Assembly: GCF_002592045.1 (NCBI RefSeq)
Contig: NZ_MEJG01000003.1
Location: 62,001-126,000, forward strand
DNA length: 64,000 nucleotides
From: Parasaccharibacter apium
GTDB taxonomy: Bacteria; Pseudomonadota; Alphaproteobacteria; Acetobacterales; Acetobacteraceae
Direction: 5' to 3'
The notes beneath the pieces are model-generated. The model saw only the letters and a program-made list of their open reading frames with translations. It was not told the origin of the DNA and made no database searches. The position numbers were made by a program, and so were the translations under genes. Shown here piece after piece: positions 9,543 to 19,017 of the stretch. Positions within the stretch are counted from its first letter, which is position 1. Every line of letters starts with the position of its first letter.

Positions 9543-11399
9543 CTACTCACCTACATCTCCCTCTAACATAGGCTTTTCTCCCCGGCGTAAGGCAAAAAGT
9601 ACATCCTGCCGTGCTTTCATAGCGGCAAGACGGGCCCGCTGTGTTGCTTCATCCGAGTCGGCAGGCGCGCTAAACAAAAACTCCACTGTTTTGCGGACTT
9701 CCTCCTCTACATTCTCTTGTAGGGATTTTAAATTTTCCAACGCGTAAAAATGCCACCAAAGCTTCATAGCCATCTGTAAGCGGTCCTCCCCCTCCGCAAC
9801 CTTAACCTGCCGGGGCATGGGACTATCATGCAGCTGGGTGACCATCTCGGTTAAACCATGCTCATCCATCCATTGCTGACATGCCGCTGCTGTAAGAGGG
9901 CCTGTCCATTCATCCATCCAACTAAGCAAGGCTGTCCGAATCTTCGCCAAAGCAGGCGGAAGCAAGAGCGCATTATAATCCCTATCCACCCCTGGGAGAA
10001 TCTCTGGATATTGCAAAAGGAGGGCGGTTAATAAATTAAGCCGCTCTTTGCTGCCCGCCTCTACCTGCCGCTCCCCCGCTATGGGGACGACAGATGTGTA
10101 CTCCGTACTACGTTGCCCATACCCGCCACGCCCGCCTCTAACGCGGCGATAGCGTGCAAAAAACATCTCGCTAAAGGTGCTACGATATTCACCAGCGAGC
10201 AATTTATCAGGGATCATCCGCGCGAGAGCATATAGCTTCTCCCGCAAAGCGGCGCGGCGTTCTGGCGTGGGGTTGCTCTCCTGCGCCGTAAGCAGGCTGA
10301 ACAATTCCTCCTCCATAGGGCGGGCTTGAGCGAGACGTGCTTCCATCCCCTTTGCGCCCTCGCGCTGGATGAGGGAGTCCGGGTCATCCCCCCCATCTAA
10401 GCGGCAAAAGCGCACTGTTCGCCCTATTTTGAGCAAAGGTAAGGCCACCTCGCAAGAGCGCAAGGCGGCACGTTGGCCTGCACCATCACCATCAAAACAG
10501 ATGATAGGCCCATCGGTCATCCGCCAGAGGAGTTCCATCTGCTCCTCTCCCAAGGCTGTGCCTAAGGGAGCTACAGCCCCCCCAAAGCCAGCCTGTGCCA
10601 TCGCGATGACATCCATATAGCCTTCCACCACAACGGCCTTAGCCCCTTTATGAATGGCTTGGCGGGCTTGGTCGATGTTAAAAAGCGTCCGCCTTTTGGA
10701 GAAAATATCCGTCTCCGGCCCATTCAGATATTTAGGTTGCCCATCCCCCAGCACACGCCCCCCAAAGGAGATGATGCGCCCCTTCCGGTCCCGAATGGGG
10801 AACATCACACGGTTAAAGAATAATTCTCCCTTAGGACGCCCTGCCTCATCCACCCGCATAAGCCCGACCTGCACCAGCGTCTCTGCTGTGATATTCTGCG
10901 CGGCTAACGCATTGAGAAGAGACCGCCCATCACCAGACCAGCCAAGGCCAAAACGCTCCAGCGTCTCCGCGCTTAACCCGCGTTTTTGTAGATAATCAAG
11001 CCCAGCTCGTCCTTCTGGCTGGTAGAGCCTGCGGCGATAAATGGCTTGTACAGCCTCCATCACATCATAAAGCGTTTGCCTGACGCGGGCTTTTTCCACC
11101 TGTTGGGGGTCATCAGCGGGGATGTCCATCCCCGCCTCCCCTGCGAGACGTTCTACCGCCTCACGAAAATTAGCCCCCTCACTTTGCATGACATAAGTTA
11201 TCGCATCGCCATGTGCGCCACAGCCAAAGCAATGATAATGGTCGTCATAAATATATAGGGATGGCGTTTTCTCACCATGAAAAGGGCAGCATGCCTTCCA
11301 ATTCCGCCCAGAGCGGACAAGCTTATTCCGCCGGCTAAAAAGTGACGTAAGGGATGTACGCTGGCGCAGCTCATCCAAAAATGCAGTATCTAAAGCCAT
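9543..11399 (-). CDS. dnaG: DNA primase DnaG
   Basis: DnaG makes the RNA primers for lagging-strand synthesis. The 618-residue protein begins with the CHC2 zinc-binding domain: C38, H41, C57 and C60 fall in KACCPFHGEKTPSLYI and HYHCFGCGAHGD. The catalytic core follows, with the TOPRIM signature VVEGYMDVIAMAQAG near residue 258 and the metal-binding DGDGAGQRAALR near 305. The C-terminal 150 residues correspond to the DnaB helicase-interaction domain. The ATG at 11399 sits eight codons before the conserved ELRQRTSLTSLF helix, as in the family. It is first in dnaG-rpoD; rpsU, found upstream in enterobacteria, is not here. Confidence 0.97.
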   Translation of the reverse strand: MALDTAFLDELRQRTSLTSLFSRRNKLVRSGRNWKACCPFHGEKTPSLYIYDDHYHCFGCGAHGDAITYVMQSEGANFREAVERLAGEAGMDIPADDPQQVEKARVRQTLYDVMEAVQAIYRRRLYQPEGRAGLDYLQKRGLSAETLERFGLGWSGDGRSLLNALAAQNITAETLVQVGLMRVDEAGRPKGELFFNRVMFPIRDRKGRIISFGGRVLGDGQPKYLNGPETDIFSKRRTLFNIDQARQAIHKGAKAVVVEGYMDVIAMAQAGFGGAVAPLGTALGEEQMELLWRMTDGPIICFDGDGAGQRAALRSCEVALPLLKIGRTVRFCRLDGGDDPDSLIQREGAKGMEARLAQARPMEEELFSLLTAQESNPTPERRAALREKLYALARMIPDKLLAGEYRSTFSEMFFARYRRVRGGRGGYGQRSTEYTSVVPIAGERQVEAGSKERLNLLTALLLQYPEILPGVDRDYNALLLPPALAKIRTALLSWMDEWTGPLTAAACQQWMDEHGLTEMVTQLHDSPMPRQVKVAEGEDRLQMAMKLWWHFYALENLKSLQENVEEEVRKTVEFLFSAPADSDEATQRARLAAMKARQDVLFALRRGEKPMLEGDVGE

Positions 11400-11524
11400 A
11401 GCACTACTCTGACATCCCCCCCCTTAAAAGGGAAGATACCTCCCGATTCCCCCTTGACGAAAGCCGCCAGAGCCTCAACACACAAAGGCATCTTTTCAGT
11501 TCCAAAGCAAAGAGCGGGCCTTTT

Positions 11525-12463
11525 ATGACACGTTCCACAATCAGCGGTATTGCATGCGGTGCAGCAGCGGGGGCCTTATGGGGCCTCTCCCTTCTCGCGC
11601 CAGAACTTATTGGCCCCTTTGCTCCGCTCCAACTCGCCTCGGTGCGGTTTGTCACATATGGGGTGATTGCCCTGTTCTTGCTGGCCCCACGCTTAAAGAC
11701 GCTCCTCCCCCATCTTGGCAAAGCGGAGTGGCTCGGGCTGCTGGGCCTTAGCCTGATGGGCAATATCATTTATTATAGCCTGCTCAGCACAGCCGTGCAG
11801 CTTTGCGGGGTAGCGATGCCGTCCCTTATTGTCGGCTTCATCCCTGTCACAGTGACAGTCGTAGGGGCCTTGCGAGCGGATTCCGCCTTGCATATTCGCC
11901 AGCTTATCCCCTCTATGCTGCTCAGTGCGGGGGGGATTATCTGCATTGCGTGGCAGAACTTCCATAACGCCTCTCCTCAGCATCATAGTAGTTTATGGCT
12001 TCAGCTTGGCGGGTTGCTTATGGCAACAGCGGCATTGCTAAGCTGGACAGGCTTTGTTGTTAAAAACGCTAATTGGCTCAAACGCATTGCCCCGCTCTCC
12101 CATAATGATTGGAACCTCCTCACCGGTCTCGTCACTGGCGGGCTAGCGTTGCTGATGCTCCCACTTGCCTTCCTTCTGCCCCATCATCTGCCAGTGGAAG
12201 GCTGGGGGCGTTTCTTCCTCATTGCGTGTGGGATGGGCTTATTGGCCTCCGTCGTCGCCAATGCGTTTTGGAACAATATGACACGCTTGCTGCCCCTCAC
12301 CATGGTAGGGCAAATGATCCTTTTTGAGACACTCTTTTCCCTCTTTTACGGCTTCCTTTGGGAGCAGCGTTTCCCCACCTTGTTGGAGGGCTGTGCCATT
12401 ATTCTGGCCATTAGTGGGGTCATCTCCTGCGTGCGTGCCCATGGCCCTGCTAAACATGGGTAA
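11525..12463 (+). CDS. EamA/DMT-family transporter, first of a tandem pair
   Basis: An inner-membrane carrier of the drug/metabolite transporter superfamily, with 312 residues and about ten hydrophobic helices in two EamA repeats. The N-terminus (ISGIACGAAAGALWGLSLLA) and the later MVGQMILFETLFSLFYGFLW, followed by WEQRFP, fit this family. The substrate cannot be read from sequence; relatives export amino acids, nucleosides or drugs. It is clearly paralogous to the next gene: both share ELxxPFxPxQLA, VAMPSLIxGFIPVTVT and WNLLTG. About 125 bases separate it from the divergent dnaG. Confidence 0.85.
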   Translation: MTRSTISGIACGAAAGALWGLSLLAPELIGPFAPLQLASVRFVTYGVIALFLLAPRLKTLLPHLGKAEWLGLLGLSLMGNIIYYSLLSTAVQLCGVAMPSLIVGFIPVTVTVVGALRADSALHIRQLIPSMLLSAGGIICIAWQNFHNASPQHHSSLWLQLGGLLMATAALLSWTGFVVKNANWLKRIAPLSHNDWNLLTGLVTGGLALLMLPLAFLLPHHLPVEGWGRFFLIACGMGLLASVVANAFWNNMTRLLPLTMVGQMILFETLFSLFYGFLWEQRFPTLLEGCAIILAISGVISCVRAHGPAKHG

Positions 12464-12547
12464 ATCACACCACCCCTCTTGACGCAGAATACCCATTACG
12501 ACAACACAAGCCCAACTCACATATTAACAACATAACCACGAGCCTGC

Positions 12548-13501
12548 ATGACACGGTCCATTCTCATTGGCACCGCCTATGGTGCCATGGCAGGAGCCTT
12601 CTGGGGTATTACCTTCCTTGCCCCGGAGCTTGTCGCTCCCTTCACGCCCTTCCAACTGGCAACATTACGTTATCTAACCTTCGGGATCGTCTCCCTGCTC
12701 ATCCTGCTCCCACGGCTGGGTAAGCTGCTCCCTCACATTAACGGTGCGGCATTTCGGGCTCTTGTGCTGCTCGCGATACTCGGCAGCGTGGGCTATTACA
12801 GCATGATGGGTGTCGCCATTCAACTTAGTGGCGTGGCAATGCCCTCTCTCATCATCGGCTTTATCCCTGTAACGGTAACATTAGCCGGTATCTGCCGCCA
12901 TAATGCTGTAGTCACACTCCGCCAGCTTATCCCCTCCATCCTGCTCAGCACGGCGGGCATCCTCTGCATCTCATGGCAGAACTTCTTCATCGGCTCCGCC
13001 TTGCATCATACCGGCCCCCTCCTTCAAGCTGTCGGCTTGCTCATGGCTATTGGCTCCCTGCTAGGTTGGACGCTATTTAATGTCATTAATTCCGACTGGC
13101 TGAAAAAACTTGAGCATATTACGAGTGATGAATGGAACTTGCTGACCGGCGTGGTCGCTGGGGCACTCTCGCTCTTTATCCTTCTGCCTGCGGCCTTCTT
13201 CTGGCCTGCTCATTTACCGACAACAGGTTGGGTGCGCTTCTTCCTCATTTCCTGCGGTGTGGGGTTGTTCTCCTCCACCATTGCCAATGCGTTCTGGAAC
13301 CGCATGACCCATCTGCTCCCCCTCACCATGGTAGGCCAGATGATTCTTTTTGAGACATTATTCTCGCTCATCTATGGCTTCTTATGGGAGCAACGCCTGC
13401 CCACCCTGTGGGAGGCGGCGGCCTTCCTACTCTCTGTCAGCGGGGTTCTGGCATGCGTCCGGGCCCATAAAAACAACGAAGCGTCCCACTCCTACCACTG
13501 A
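12548..13501 (+). CDS. EamA/DMT-family transporter, second of a tandem pair
   Basis: Paralogue of the preceding gene, with 317 residues and the same ten-helix layout. Identical stretches include VAMPSLIIGFIPVTVT, RQLIPSILLS and LLPLTMVGQMILFETLFSL, which indicates local gene duplication followed by divergence. Both genes are preceded by a similar block, a C-run followed by TTGACG, 17-18 bases and AACACA, so the duplication may have carried the upstream region with it. The substrate is unknown. A hairpin between this gene and convergent yqeY probably stops transcription from both sides. Confidence 0.85.
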   Translation: MTRSILIGTAYGAMAGAFWGITFLAPELVAPFTPFQLATLRYLTFGIVSLLILLPRLGKLLPHINGAAFRALVLLAILGSVGYYSMMGVAIQLSGVAMPSLIIGFIPVTVTLAGICRHNAVVTLRQLIPSILLSTAGILCISWQNFFIGSALHHTGPLLQAVGLLMAIGSLLGWTLFNVINSDWLKKLEHITSDEWNLLTGVVAGALSLFILLPAAFFWPAHLPTTGWVRFFLISCGVGLFSSTIANAFWNRMTHLLPLTMVGQMILFETLFSLIYGFLWEQRLPTLWEAAAFLLSVSGVLACVRAHKNNEASHSYH

Positions 13502-13506
13502 TAAAC

Positions 13507-13539
13507 ACATCCCCGCCCGCTATGGACGGACGGGGATGT
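13507..13539. terminator. Hairpin between convergent EamA and yqeY genes
   Basis: The arms ACATCCCCGCCCG and CGGACGGGGATGT pair with one mismatch around a 7-base loop. On the minus strand the stem is followed by GTGTTTATC. It lies just past the EamA stop and 27 bases past the yqeY stop, so it is best read as a shared, bidirectional terminator. Confidence 0.6.
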
Positions 13540-13565
13540 AAAAACGCCTATAAAGGGCAAAGTTC

Positions 13566-14018
13566 TCAGCCTAAATGAGCCTTAACAAGGCCGCTGGCCC
13601 GGCCCGCATCCAAAGCCGCGCCGAAACGGCTTTTCAACACGCCCATGACCTTGCCCATATCCTTCATGCTCTGAGCATCTGTTGCCTTCACGGCCTCAAC
13701 AATCGCAGCTTTGAGGGCATCTTCTGACAATTCAGCAGGGAGGTAAGAGCGAATCGTCTCAATTTCGGCTTCCTCCTTTGCGGCAAGTTCTGGGCGGTTG
13801 CCTTGATGATACATCGCTGCGGACTCCGTGCGTGTCTTAATCATAGAGCGCAACGCCAGAAGAATATCATCCTCGCTCACCTCGCCGCTTTTGGCACGAG
13901 CAGCAACATCGAGGTCCTTAATCTTGGCAGAAATGGCCCGAATCTGCGCCACACGCTCAGACTGGCCAGCCTTCATCGCGGCTTTGAGATCATCCATGAT
14001 ACGGGTACGAAGTGTCAT
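13566..14018 (-). CDS. GatB/YqeY-domain protein
   Basis: This 150-residue protein matches the YqeY family, which resembles the tRNA-binding tail domain of the GatB amidotransferase subunit. Its exact cellular role is not established. Visible hallmarks are the N-terminal TLRTRIMDDLKAAMKAGQSE, the central MIKTRTESAAMYHQGNRPEL, EEAEIETIRSYLPAELSEDA and the C-terminal MKDMGKVMGVLKSRFG. It is transcribed away from carA, and the 222-base interval between them contains two identical-looking dyads. In many bacteria yqeY neighbours rpsU, dnaG and rpoD; here it lies about 2 kb from dnaG. Confidence 0.9.
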   Translation of the reverse strand: MTLRTRIMDDLKAAMKAGQSERVAQIRAISAKIKDLDVAARAKSGEVSEDDILLALRSMIKTRTESAAMYHQGNRPELAAKEEAEIETIRSYLPAELSEDALKAAIVEAVKATDAQSMKDMGKVMGVLKSRFGAALDAGRASGLVKAHLG

Positions 14019-14110
14019 GATGGTCCTCTTTCTCTTATGGGTTTATAGTCACCCTAGGGGGGTGTTAACTGGTAACAGCCCCGCCTCTTCCTGTCGATAA
14101 GAAGGATAAA

Positions 14111-14127
14111 TGGGAGAAAACTTCCCA
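14111..14127. promoter_or_regulatory. Operator-like dyad 1 upstream of carA
   Basis: The 17-base sequence TGGGAGAAAACTTCCCA has arms TGGGA and TCCCA. It recurs, one base different, exactly 50 bases downstream. Paired symmetric sites spaced about five helical turns apart are typical of cooperative repressor binding. The obvious candidate ligand is the HTH segment at the start of carA, though that is inference. Confidence 0.6.
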
Positions 14128-14160
14128 AAATGATATAAACCCCACCAATTGCCCTCATAA

Positions 14161-14177
14161 TGGGAAAAAACTTCCCA
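14161..14177. promoter_or_regulatory. Operator-like dyad 2 overlapping a possible carA -35
   Basis: TGGGAAAAAACTTCCCA differs from dyad 1 at a single base and has longer arms (TGGGAA and TTCCCA). Its right arm TTCCCA (14172-14177) is followed after 17 bases by TATCAT (14195-14200), a plausible though weak promoter for carA. Protein bound here would then block the polymerase. The start codon at 14241 is 41 bases past this -10. Confidence 0.6.
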
Positions 14178-14194
14178 TATCGCACCACCTCGCT

Positions 14195-14200
14195 TATCAT
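14195..14200 (+). promoter_or_regulatory. Possible carA -10 element
   Basis: TATCAT lies 17 bases after TTCCCA and 40 bases before the ATG of the long carA form. The -35 match is weak (TT and final A only), which would suit a promoter controlled by a bound factor. The choice rests on spacing alone. Confidence 0.3.
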
Positions 14201-14240
14201 ATACCCATAACGCGCAAGGCATGTGCCGGAGTATCAACGC

Positions 14241-15620
14241 ATGAACATCGATTCACTCATCACAAAAGCGGGCGGTGCGGCTGAAATTGCCCAGCTTACA
14301 GGTGTCACGACCGAGGCCGTGCGCAAATGGCGGCAAGCTGGTATGGTACCCACCAAGCATTGGCCTGCCCTGCTCCATGTGCCGGGGATCACCCTAGCCG
14401 ACCTAAATGAGACCTCCGAGGAGACATCCGCCATGACCCATCCGACTGATGATACACCTCCAAAAGGGGCAACAGCCGTCCTCGTACTAGCAGATGGCTC
14501 CCATTTCTGGGGCCGTGGCTTTGGGGCTTTTAATGAGGGTGCCGTAGGGGAACTCTGCTTCTCCACCGGGATGACGGGGTACCAAGAAACATTGACGGAC
14601 CCCTCCTTTGCCGGTCAAATCATCACCTTCACCTTCCCTCATATTGGTAATGTCGGCACAAATGGGGATGATGATGAAGCCCCTACCATGGCAGCCCTCG
14701 GCCTTGTGGTGAAGGAAGATGTTACCGCTCCGGCAAATTGGCGGTCTACTCAAGCGTTACAAGAGTGGTTAAAAGCCCATAAGCGCGCTGGCATTAGTGG
14801 GGTCGATACACGCGGTATTACACGGCTATTGCGGGATAAAGGGCCACAAAATGCCCTGCTCTTTTACCCAAAAGATGGCCAATTTGACCTCGCCTCTCTC
14901 CGCAAAAAAGCCGCAGAATGGCCCGGCTTGGAGGGGATGGACCTTGTAAAGGAAGTCGCCCAACCCGCACGCAGCTGGACGAAAACCACATGGCACAATA
15001 CCCGGCCAGAACGCGCCGTAAAACGCCGTGTCGTGGCTCTGGATTACGGCGCGAAAGATAACATCCTCCGCAGCCTCGTGGCCGCTGGCTGTGAGGTGCA
15101 TGTCCTCCCCGGCACGGCCACGGGTGAGGAAATCCTTGCCTTAAAACCTGAAGGCGTCTTTCTCTCTAATGGTCCGGCAGACCCCGCCGCTACGGCTGTT
15201 TATGCTGTCCCGGCCATCCAAGCGGTGATGGAGGCTGATATTCCTGTCTTTGGGATTTGCTTAGGCCATCAGCTCCTCGCCCGTGCTTTGGGCGGGACGA
15301 CTTATAAGCTAGAGCGTGGCCATCGTGGGGCTAATCAACCAGTTAAGGACCTCACAACGGGCCGGGTAGAAATCACCAGCCAGAATCACGGCTTCGCTGT
15401 GGATGAAAAATCCCTACCCGATACAGTGAAGGTGACGCATGTCAGCTTATTTGATGGCTCTAATGAAGGGCTAGCCTCCACTGTGAAGGAAGCCTTCTCC
15501 GTCCAATATCACCCAGAGGCCAGCCCCGGCCCGACTGATAGTTTTTACCTCTTTGAGCGGTTTGTCGCTGTGATGGACCGCCGCGCCGCAGCCCGCACAA
15601 CCAGCAAGGCAGGAGCCTGA
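14241..15620 (+). CDS. carA: Carbamoyl-phosphate synthase small subunit with N-terminal HTH segment
   Basis: CarA hydrolyses glutamine and passes ammonia to CarB to make carbamoyl phosphate for pyrimidines and arginine. The frame has two good starts. ATG 14241, with GGAG 9 bases upstream, gives 459 residues. ATG 14433, with GAGGAG 9 bases upstream (14418-14423), gives 395, the usual CarA length. The extra 64 residues resemble a Cro/YdaS-type helix-turn-helix (LITKAGGAAEIAQLTGVTTE, then AVRKWRQAGMVP). CarA proper starts near VLVLADGSHFWGRGFGA. The GATase has its nucleophile Cys340 (276 in the short form) in GICLGHQLL and YHPEASPGP near the end. I recall an NCBI domain name, carph-isopro, for short N-terminal regions on carbamoyl-phosphate synthases and isopropylmalate enzymes; whether this segment matches it needs an HMM search. 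carB follows after 3 bases. Confidence 0.93.
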   Translation: MNIDSLITKAGGAAEIAQLTGVTTEAVRKWRQAGMVPTKHWPALLHVPGITLADLNETSEETSAMTHPTDDTPPKGATAVLVLADGSHFWGRGFGAFNEGAVGELCFSTGMTGYQETLTDPSFAGQIITFTFPHIGNVGTNGDDDEAPTMAALGLVVKEDVTAPANWRSTQALQEWLKAHKRAGISGVDTRGITRLLRDKGPQNALLFYPKDGQFDLASLRKKAAEWPGLEGMDLVKEVAQPARSWTKTTWHNTRPERAVKRRVVALDYGAKDNILRSLVAAGCEVHVLPGTATGEEILALKPEGVFLSNGPADPAATAVYAVPAIQAVMEADIPVFGICLGHQLLARALGGTTYKLERGHRGANQPVKDLTTGRVEITSQNHGFAVDEKSLPDTVKVTHVSLFDGSNEGLASTVKEAFSVQYHPEASPGPTDSFYLFERFVAVMDRRAAARTTSKAGA

Positions 15621-15623
15621 ACC

Positions 15624-18600
15624 ATGCCCAAACGCACAGATATCCGCTCCATCCTCATCATTGGTGCTGGTCCGATTGTCATCGGGCAGGCTTGTGAGTT
15701 CGACTATTCCGGCGCGCAGGCCTGTAAGGCCCTCAAGGAGGAAGGCTATCGCGTCATCCTGCTAAACTCCAACCCCGCCACCATCATGACCGACCCCGGC
15801 TTGGCCGATGCGACTTACATTGAGCCTATCACGCCAGAGTTTGTTGAGCGCATCATCCTCAAAGAAAAGCCCGATGCCATCCTCCCCACTATGGGCGGCC
15901 AAACGGCCCTCAATGCGGCGATGGCGTTGGATAAATCCGGCTTCCTTACCAAGCATAAGGTGGAGCTGATTGGTGCACGGGCTGATGTGATTGACCGTGC
16001 TGAGGACCGCCTAAAGTTCCGTGAGGCCATGGATGCTATCGGGGTGGAAAGCCCCCGCAGTGCCATTGCCCACACGCTGGATGAGGCTCGTACGGCTCTG
16101 GAGCATATCGGCTTACCGGCCATCATTCGCCCCTCCTTCACCATGGGCGGCTCTGGCGGCGGGATTGCCTATAATCGTGAGGAATTCTCCCAAATTGTCG
16201 CGAGCGGTTTGGACGCCTCCCCCACCACTGAGGTGCTGATTGAAGAATCCGTCATCGGGTGGAAAGAATATGAGATGGAGGTCGTCCGTGACGTAGCCGA
16301 TAACTGCATCATCGTCTGCTCCATCGAGAATATCGACCCGATGGGCGTCCATACGGGGGATTCCATCACCGTTGCCCCAGCTATGACGCTGACGGATAAA
16401 GAATATCAACGCATGCGTGATGTCTCCATCGCCTGCTTGCGGGCCATTGGGGTGGAGACGGGTGGCTCTAATGTGCAGTTCGGCGTGAACCCGAAAGATG
16501 GCCGCATGGTCGTCATTGAGATGAACCCCCGTGTATCGCGCTCCTCTGCTCTGGCTTCTAAAGCCACCGGCTTCCCGATTGCTAAAATCGCAGCCAAACT
16601 TGCCGTTGGCTATACGCTTGATGAGTTAACAAACGACATCACCGGCACCATCCCCGCCAGCTTCGAGCCGACCATCGATTATGTCGTAACAAAAATTCCG
16701 CGCTTCACCTTCGAGAAGTTCCCCAGCACGCCAGCTCTACTCTCCACCTCTATGAAGTCCGTTGGGGAAGCCATGGCTGTGGGCCGTAGCTTTGCAGAAT
16801 CCCTCCAAAAAGGTCTGCGCTCTATGGAGACAGGCCTAACCGGCCTGGACCCTGTGGAAGCCCCCGGTGATGGCTCCCCAGATGCTTACCGCGCTGCTCT
16901 CTCCGAGCCGCGGCCGGAGCGCATCCTCATGGCAGCGCAGGCCTTCCGGGCTGGGCTTTCGTTAGAGGATATTCAAAAGGCGTGCCATTTTGAGCCATGG
17001 TTCCTCCGCCAGCTAGAAGCCATCATCGCAACGGAACGTGACATCGAAGCAAACGGCTTGCCACAAGAGGCCATCGCCCTACGGCAGGTCAAAGCGCAAG
17101 GCTTCTCCGACCGGCAACTTGCACGCCTCAGCGGCAAAAGCGTAGAGGATGTTACCGCCCTGCGCAGCAAGCTCGGCGTGTTGCCCGTTTATCGGCGGAT
17201 TGACACCTGCGCGGCGGAGTTCTCCTCCGACACGCCCTATCTATACTCCACCTATGAAGGCGGCTTCGGCACGCCAGAATGCGAAAGCCGCCCGACTGAC
17301 AAAACGAAGATTGTCATCCTCGGTGGTGGCCCCAACCGTATTGGGCAGGGTATTGAGTTCGACTATTGCTGCGTCCATGCCGCTTACGCCCTGCGGGAAG
17401 CTGGCTTTGAGACCATCATGGTCAACTGCAACCCGGAGACCGTCTCCACCGATTACGATACGTCCGACCGCCTCTATTTCGAGCCGCTGACGGCTGAAGA
17501 TGTCATCAGCCTTGTAAAAACGGAAATGACGAACGGCACCGTTCTGGGCTGCATCGTGCAATATGGGGGGCAGACCCCCCTTAAACTCTCCCGCGCGTTG
17601 GAGAAAGCCGGCATCACCCTCCTCGGTACTCCCGCAGATGCGATTGACCGGGCCGAGGACCGGGAACGCTTCCAAGCTATGCTCCGCAAGCTGGGCCTAC
17701 GCCAGCCGCGCAACGGCATCGCCCGCAATCCTGATGAAGCTTTGAAGATTGCTGAGGAGGTCGGCTATCCCGTCGTGGCGCGTCCATCTTATGTATTAGG
17801 TGGCCGTGCGATGGAGATTGTTTATGACAAGGCAGGCCTCTCCCATTATCTCAACACCGTGCTACGCGCTGCGGGCGAGGAGGTCGCTACGGGGCCTGTC
17901 CTGTTAGACCATTACCTCAATGACGCCATCGAAGCTGATGTGGACTGCATTGCCGATGGGCAAGATGTTTATGTCGCCGGAGTGATGGAGCATATTGAGG
18001 AAGCCGGGATTCATTCCGGTGATTCTGCCTGCTCATTGCCGCCCTATACCCTCTCCCCCGCTCTCGTCACCGAGTTGCGGGAACAAACTGAAGCCATGGC
18101 GCGTGAGCTCGGCATCCGTGGGCTGATGAATGTGCAATTCGCCATCAAGGATGATGAAGTCTTTGTGCTAGAGGTCAATCCGCGCGCCTCCCGTACCGTG
18201 CCCTTCGTGGCTAAGGCCACAGGTGTGCCTGTCGCTAAGATTGGTGCGCGCATCATGGCTGGGGCAAAATTAGCCGACTTCCCGCTTGAGGGCCGCTCCG
18301 TCGCCCCGCATGTTGCGGTGAAAGAAGCTGTGTTCCCCTTCAGCCGCTTCTCTGGGGTTGATACCATCCTTGGGCCAGAGATGCGCTCTACGGGGGAGGT
18401 CATGGGGCTGGATGCTAACTTCGAGATGGCCTTTGCTAAAGCACAGCTTGCCGCTGGGGTAAATCTCCCACGGGAGGGGGCGGTGTTCCTCTCCGTACGG
18501 GAGAGTGATAAAGCCCATGTGCAGCCGCTTGCGCGTAAATTGGTGGAGATGGGCTTTACCATCCTTGCCACACGCGGCACGGCAGACCGCTTAAAAGAGG

Positions 18601-18878
18601 CTGGTATCCCCGTTACACAGGTTAATAAAGTGTTGGAGGGCCGCCCTCATTGTGTGGATGCCATCCACTCTAACGAGGTGCAGATGGTCATCAATACCGC
18701 ACAAGGTGGGCAATCCGTGCGCGATAGCTTCGACATCCGCCGCTCGGCCTTGACGATGAACATCCCCCACTACACCACCATCGCGGGGGCGCGGGCAGCA
18801 ACCTATGCTATTTCCGTCCTAAAACAGAAGGAAGCTGATGTAGCCCCGCTGCAATCTTACTTCCATAGCAGCTTTTAA
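15624..18878 (+). CDS. carB: Carbamoyl-phosphate synthase large subunit
   Basis: CarB makes carbamoyl phosphate from bicarbonate, ammonia and two ATP. The 1084 residues carry the duplicated architecture. The first half opens with [21 protein letters not shown] and has an ATP-grasp domain containing [14 protein letters not shown]. The second half opens near residue 557 with [20 protein letters not shown] and has [16 protein letters not shown]-terminal MGS allosteric domain ([20 protein letters not shown]) covers about the last 135 residues, where UMP or ornithine act in E. coli. It starts 3 bases after the carA stop, so the two subunits are co-translated. No truncation or missing motif was seen. 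Confidence 0.97.
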   Translation: MPKRTDIRSILIIGAGPIVIGQACEFDYSGAQACKALKEEGYRVILLNSNPATIMTDPGLADATYIEPITPEFVERIILKEKPDAILPTMGGQTALNAAMALDKSGFLTKHKVELIGARADVIDRAEDRLKFREAMDAIGVESPRSAIAHTLDEARTALEHIGLPAIIRPSFTMGGSGGGIAYNREEFSQIVASGLDASPTTEVLIEESVIGWKEYEMEVVRDVADNCIIVCSIENIDPMGVHTGDSITVAPAMTLTDKEYQRMRDVSIACLRAIGVETGGSNVQFGVNPKDGRMVVIEMNPRVSRSSALASKATGFPIAKIAAKLAVGYTLDELTNDITGTIPASFEPTIDYVVTKIPRFTFEKFPSTPALLSTSMKSVGEAMAVGRSFAESLQKGLRSMETGLTGLDPVEAPGDGSPDAYRAALSEPRPERILMAAQAFRAGLSLEDIQKACHFEPWFLRQLEAIIATERDIEANGLPQEAIALRQVKAQGFSDRQLARLSGKSVEDVTALRSKLGVLPVYRRIDTCAAEFSSDTPYLYSTYEGGFGTPECESRPTDKTKIVILGGGPNRIGQGIEFDYCCVHAAYALREAGFETIMVNCNPETVSTDYDTSDRLYFEPLTAEDVISLVKTEMTNGTVLGCIVQYGGQTPLKLSRALEKAGITLLGTPADAIDRAEDRERFQAMLRKLGLRQPRNGIARNPDEALKIAEEVGYPVVARPSYVLGGRAMEIVYDKAGLSHYLNTVLRAAGEEVATGPVLLDHYLNDAIEADVDCIADGQDVYVAGVMEHIEEAGIHSGDSACSLPPYTLSPALVTELREQTEAMARELGIRGLMNVQFAIKDDEVFVLEVNPRASRTVPFVAKATGVPVAKIGARIMAGAKLADFPLEGRSVAPHVAVKEAVFPFSRFSGVDTILGPEMRSTGEVMGLDANFEMAFAKAQLAAGVNLPREGAVFLSVRESDKAHVQPLARKLVEMGFTILATRGTADRLKEAGIPVTQVNKVLEGRPHCVDAIHSNEVQMVINTAQGGQSVRDSFDIRRSALTMNIPHYTTIAGARAATYAISVLKQKEADVAPLQSYFHSSF

Positions 18879-18936
18879 TCGCAAGAGAAGGCTTGCAGCA
18901 CGCCCGCCCTGCTGTTTATCCTACCTCTTACAGCGT

Positions 18937-18976
18937 ACACCGCCCCTTTCCTCCCGCGTGATGGAAGGGGCGGTGT
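18937..18976 (+). terminator. Hairpin after carB
   Basis: ACACCGCCCCTTTCC and GGAAGGGGCGGTGT pair over 14 positions with a single bulged T around an 11-base loop. It lies about 60 bases after the carB stop and 40 bases before greA. There is no strong T-run after it, so it may be an inefficient terminator or an RNA-stability element. Confidence 0.5.
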
Positions 18977-19017
18977 GCCATTCATTGTAAATTGACCCTA
19001 ATGTGAGGATACCCTCC

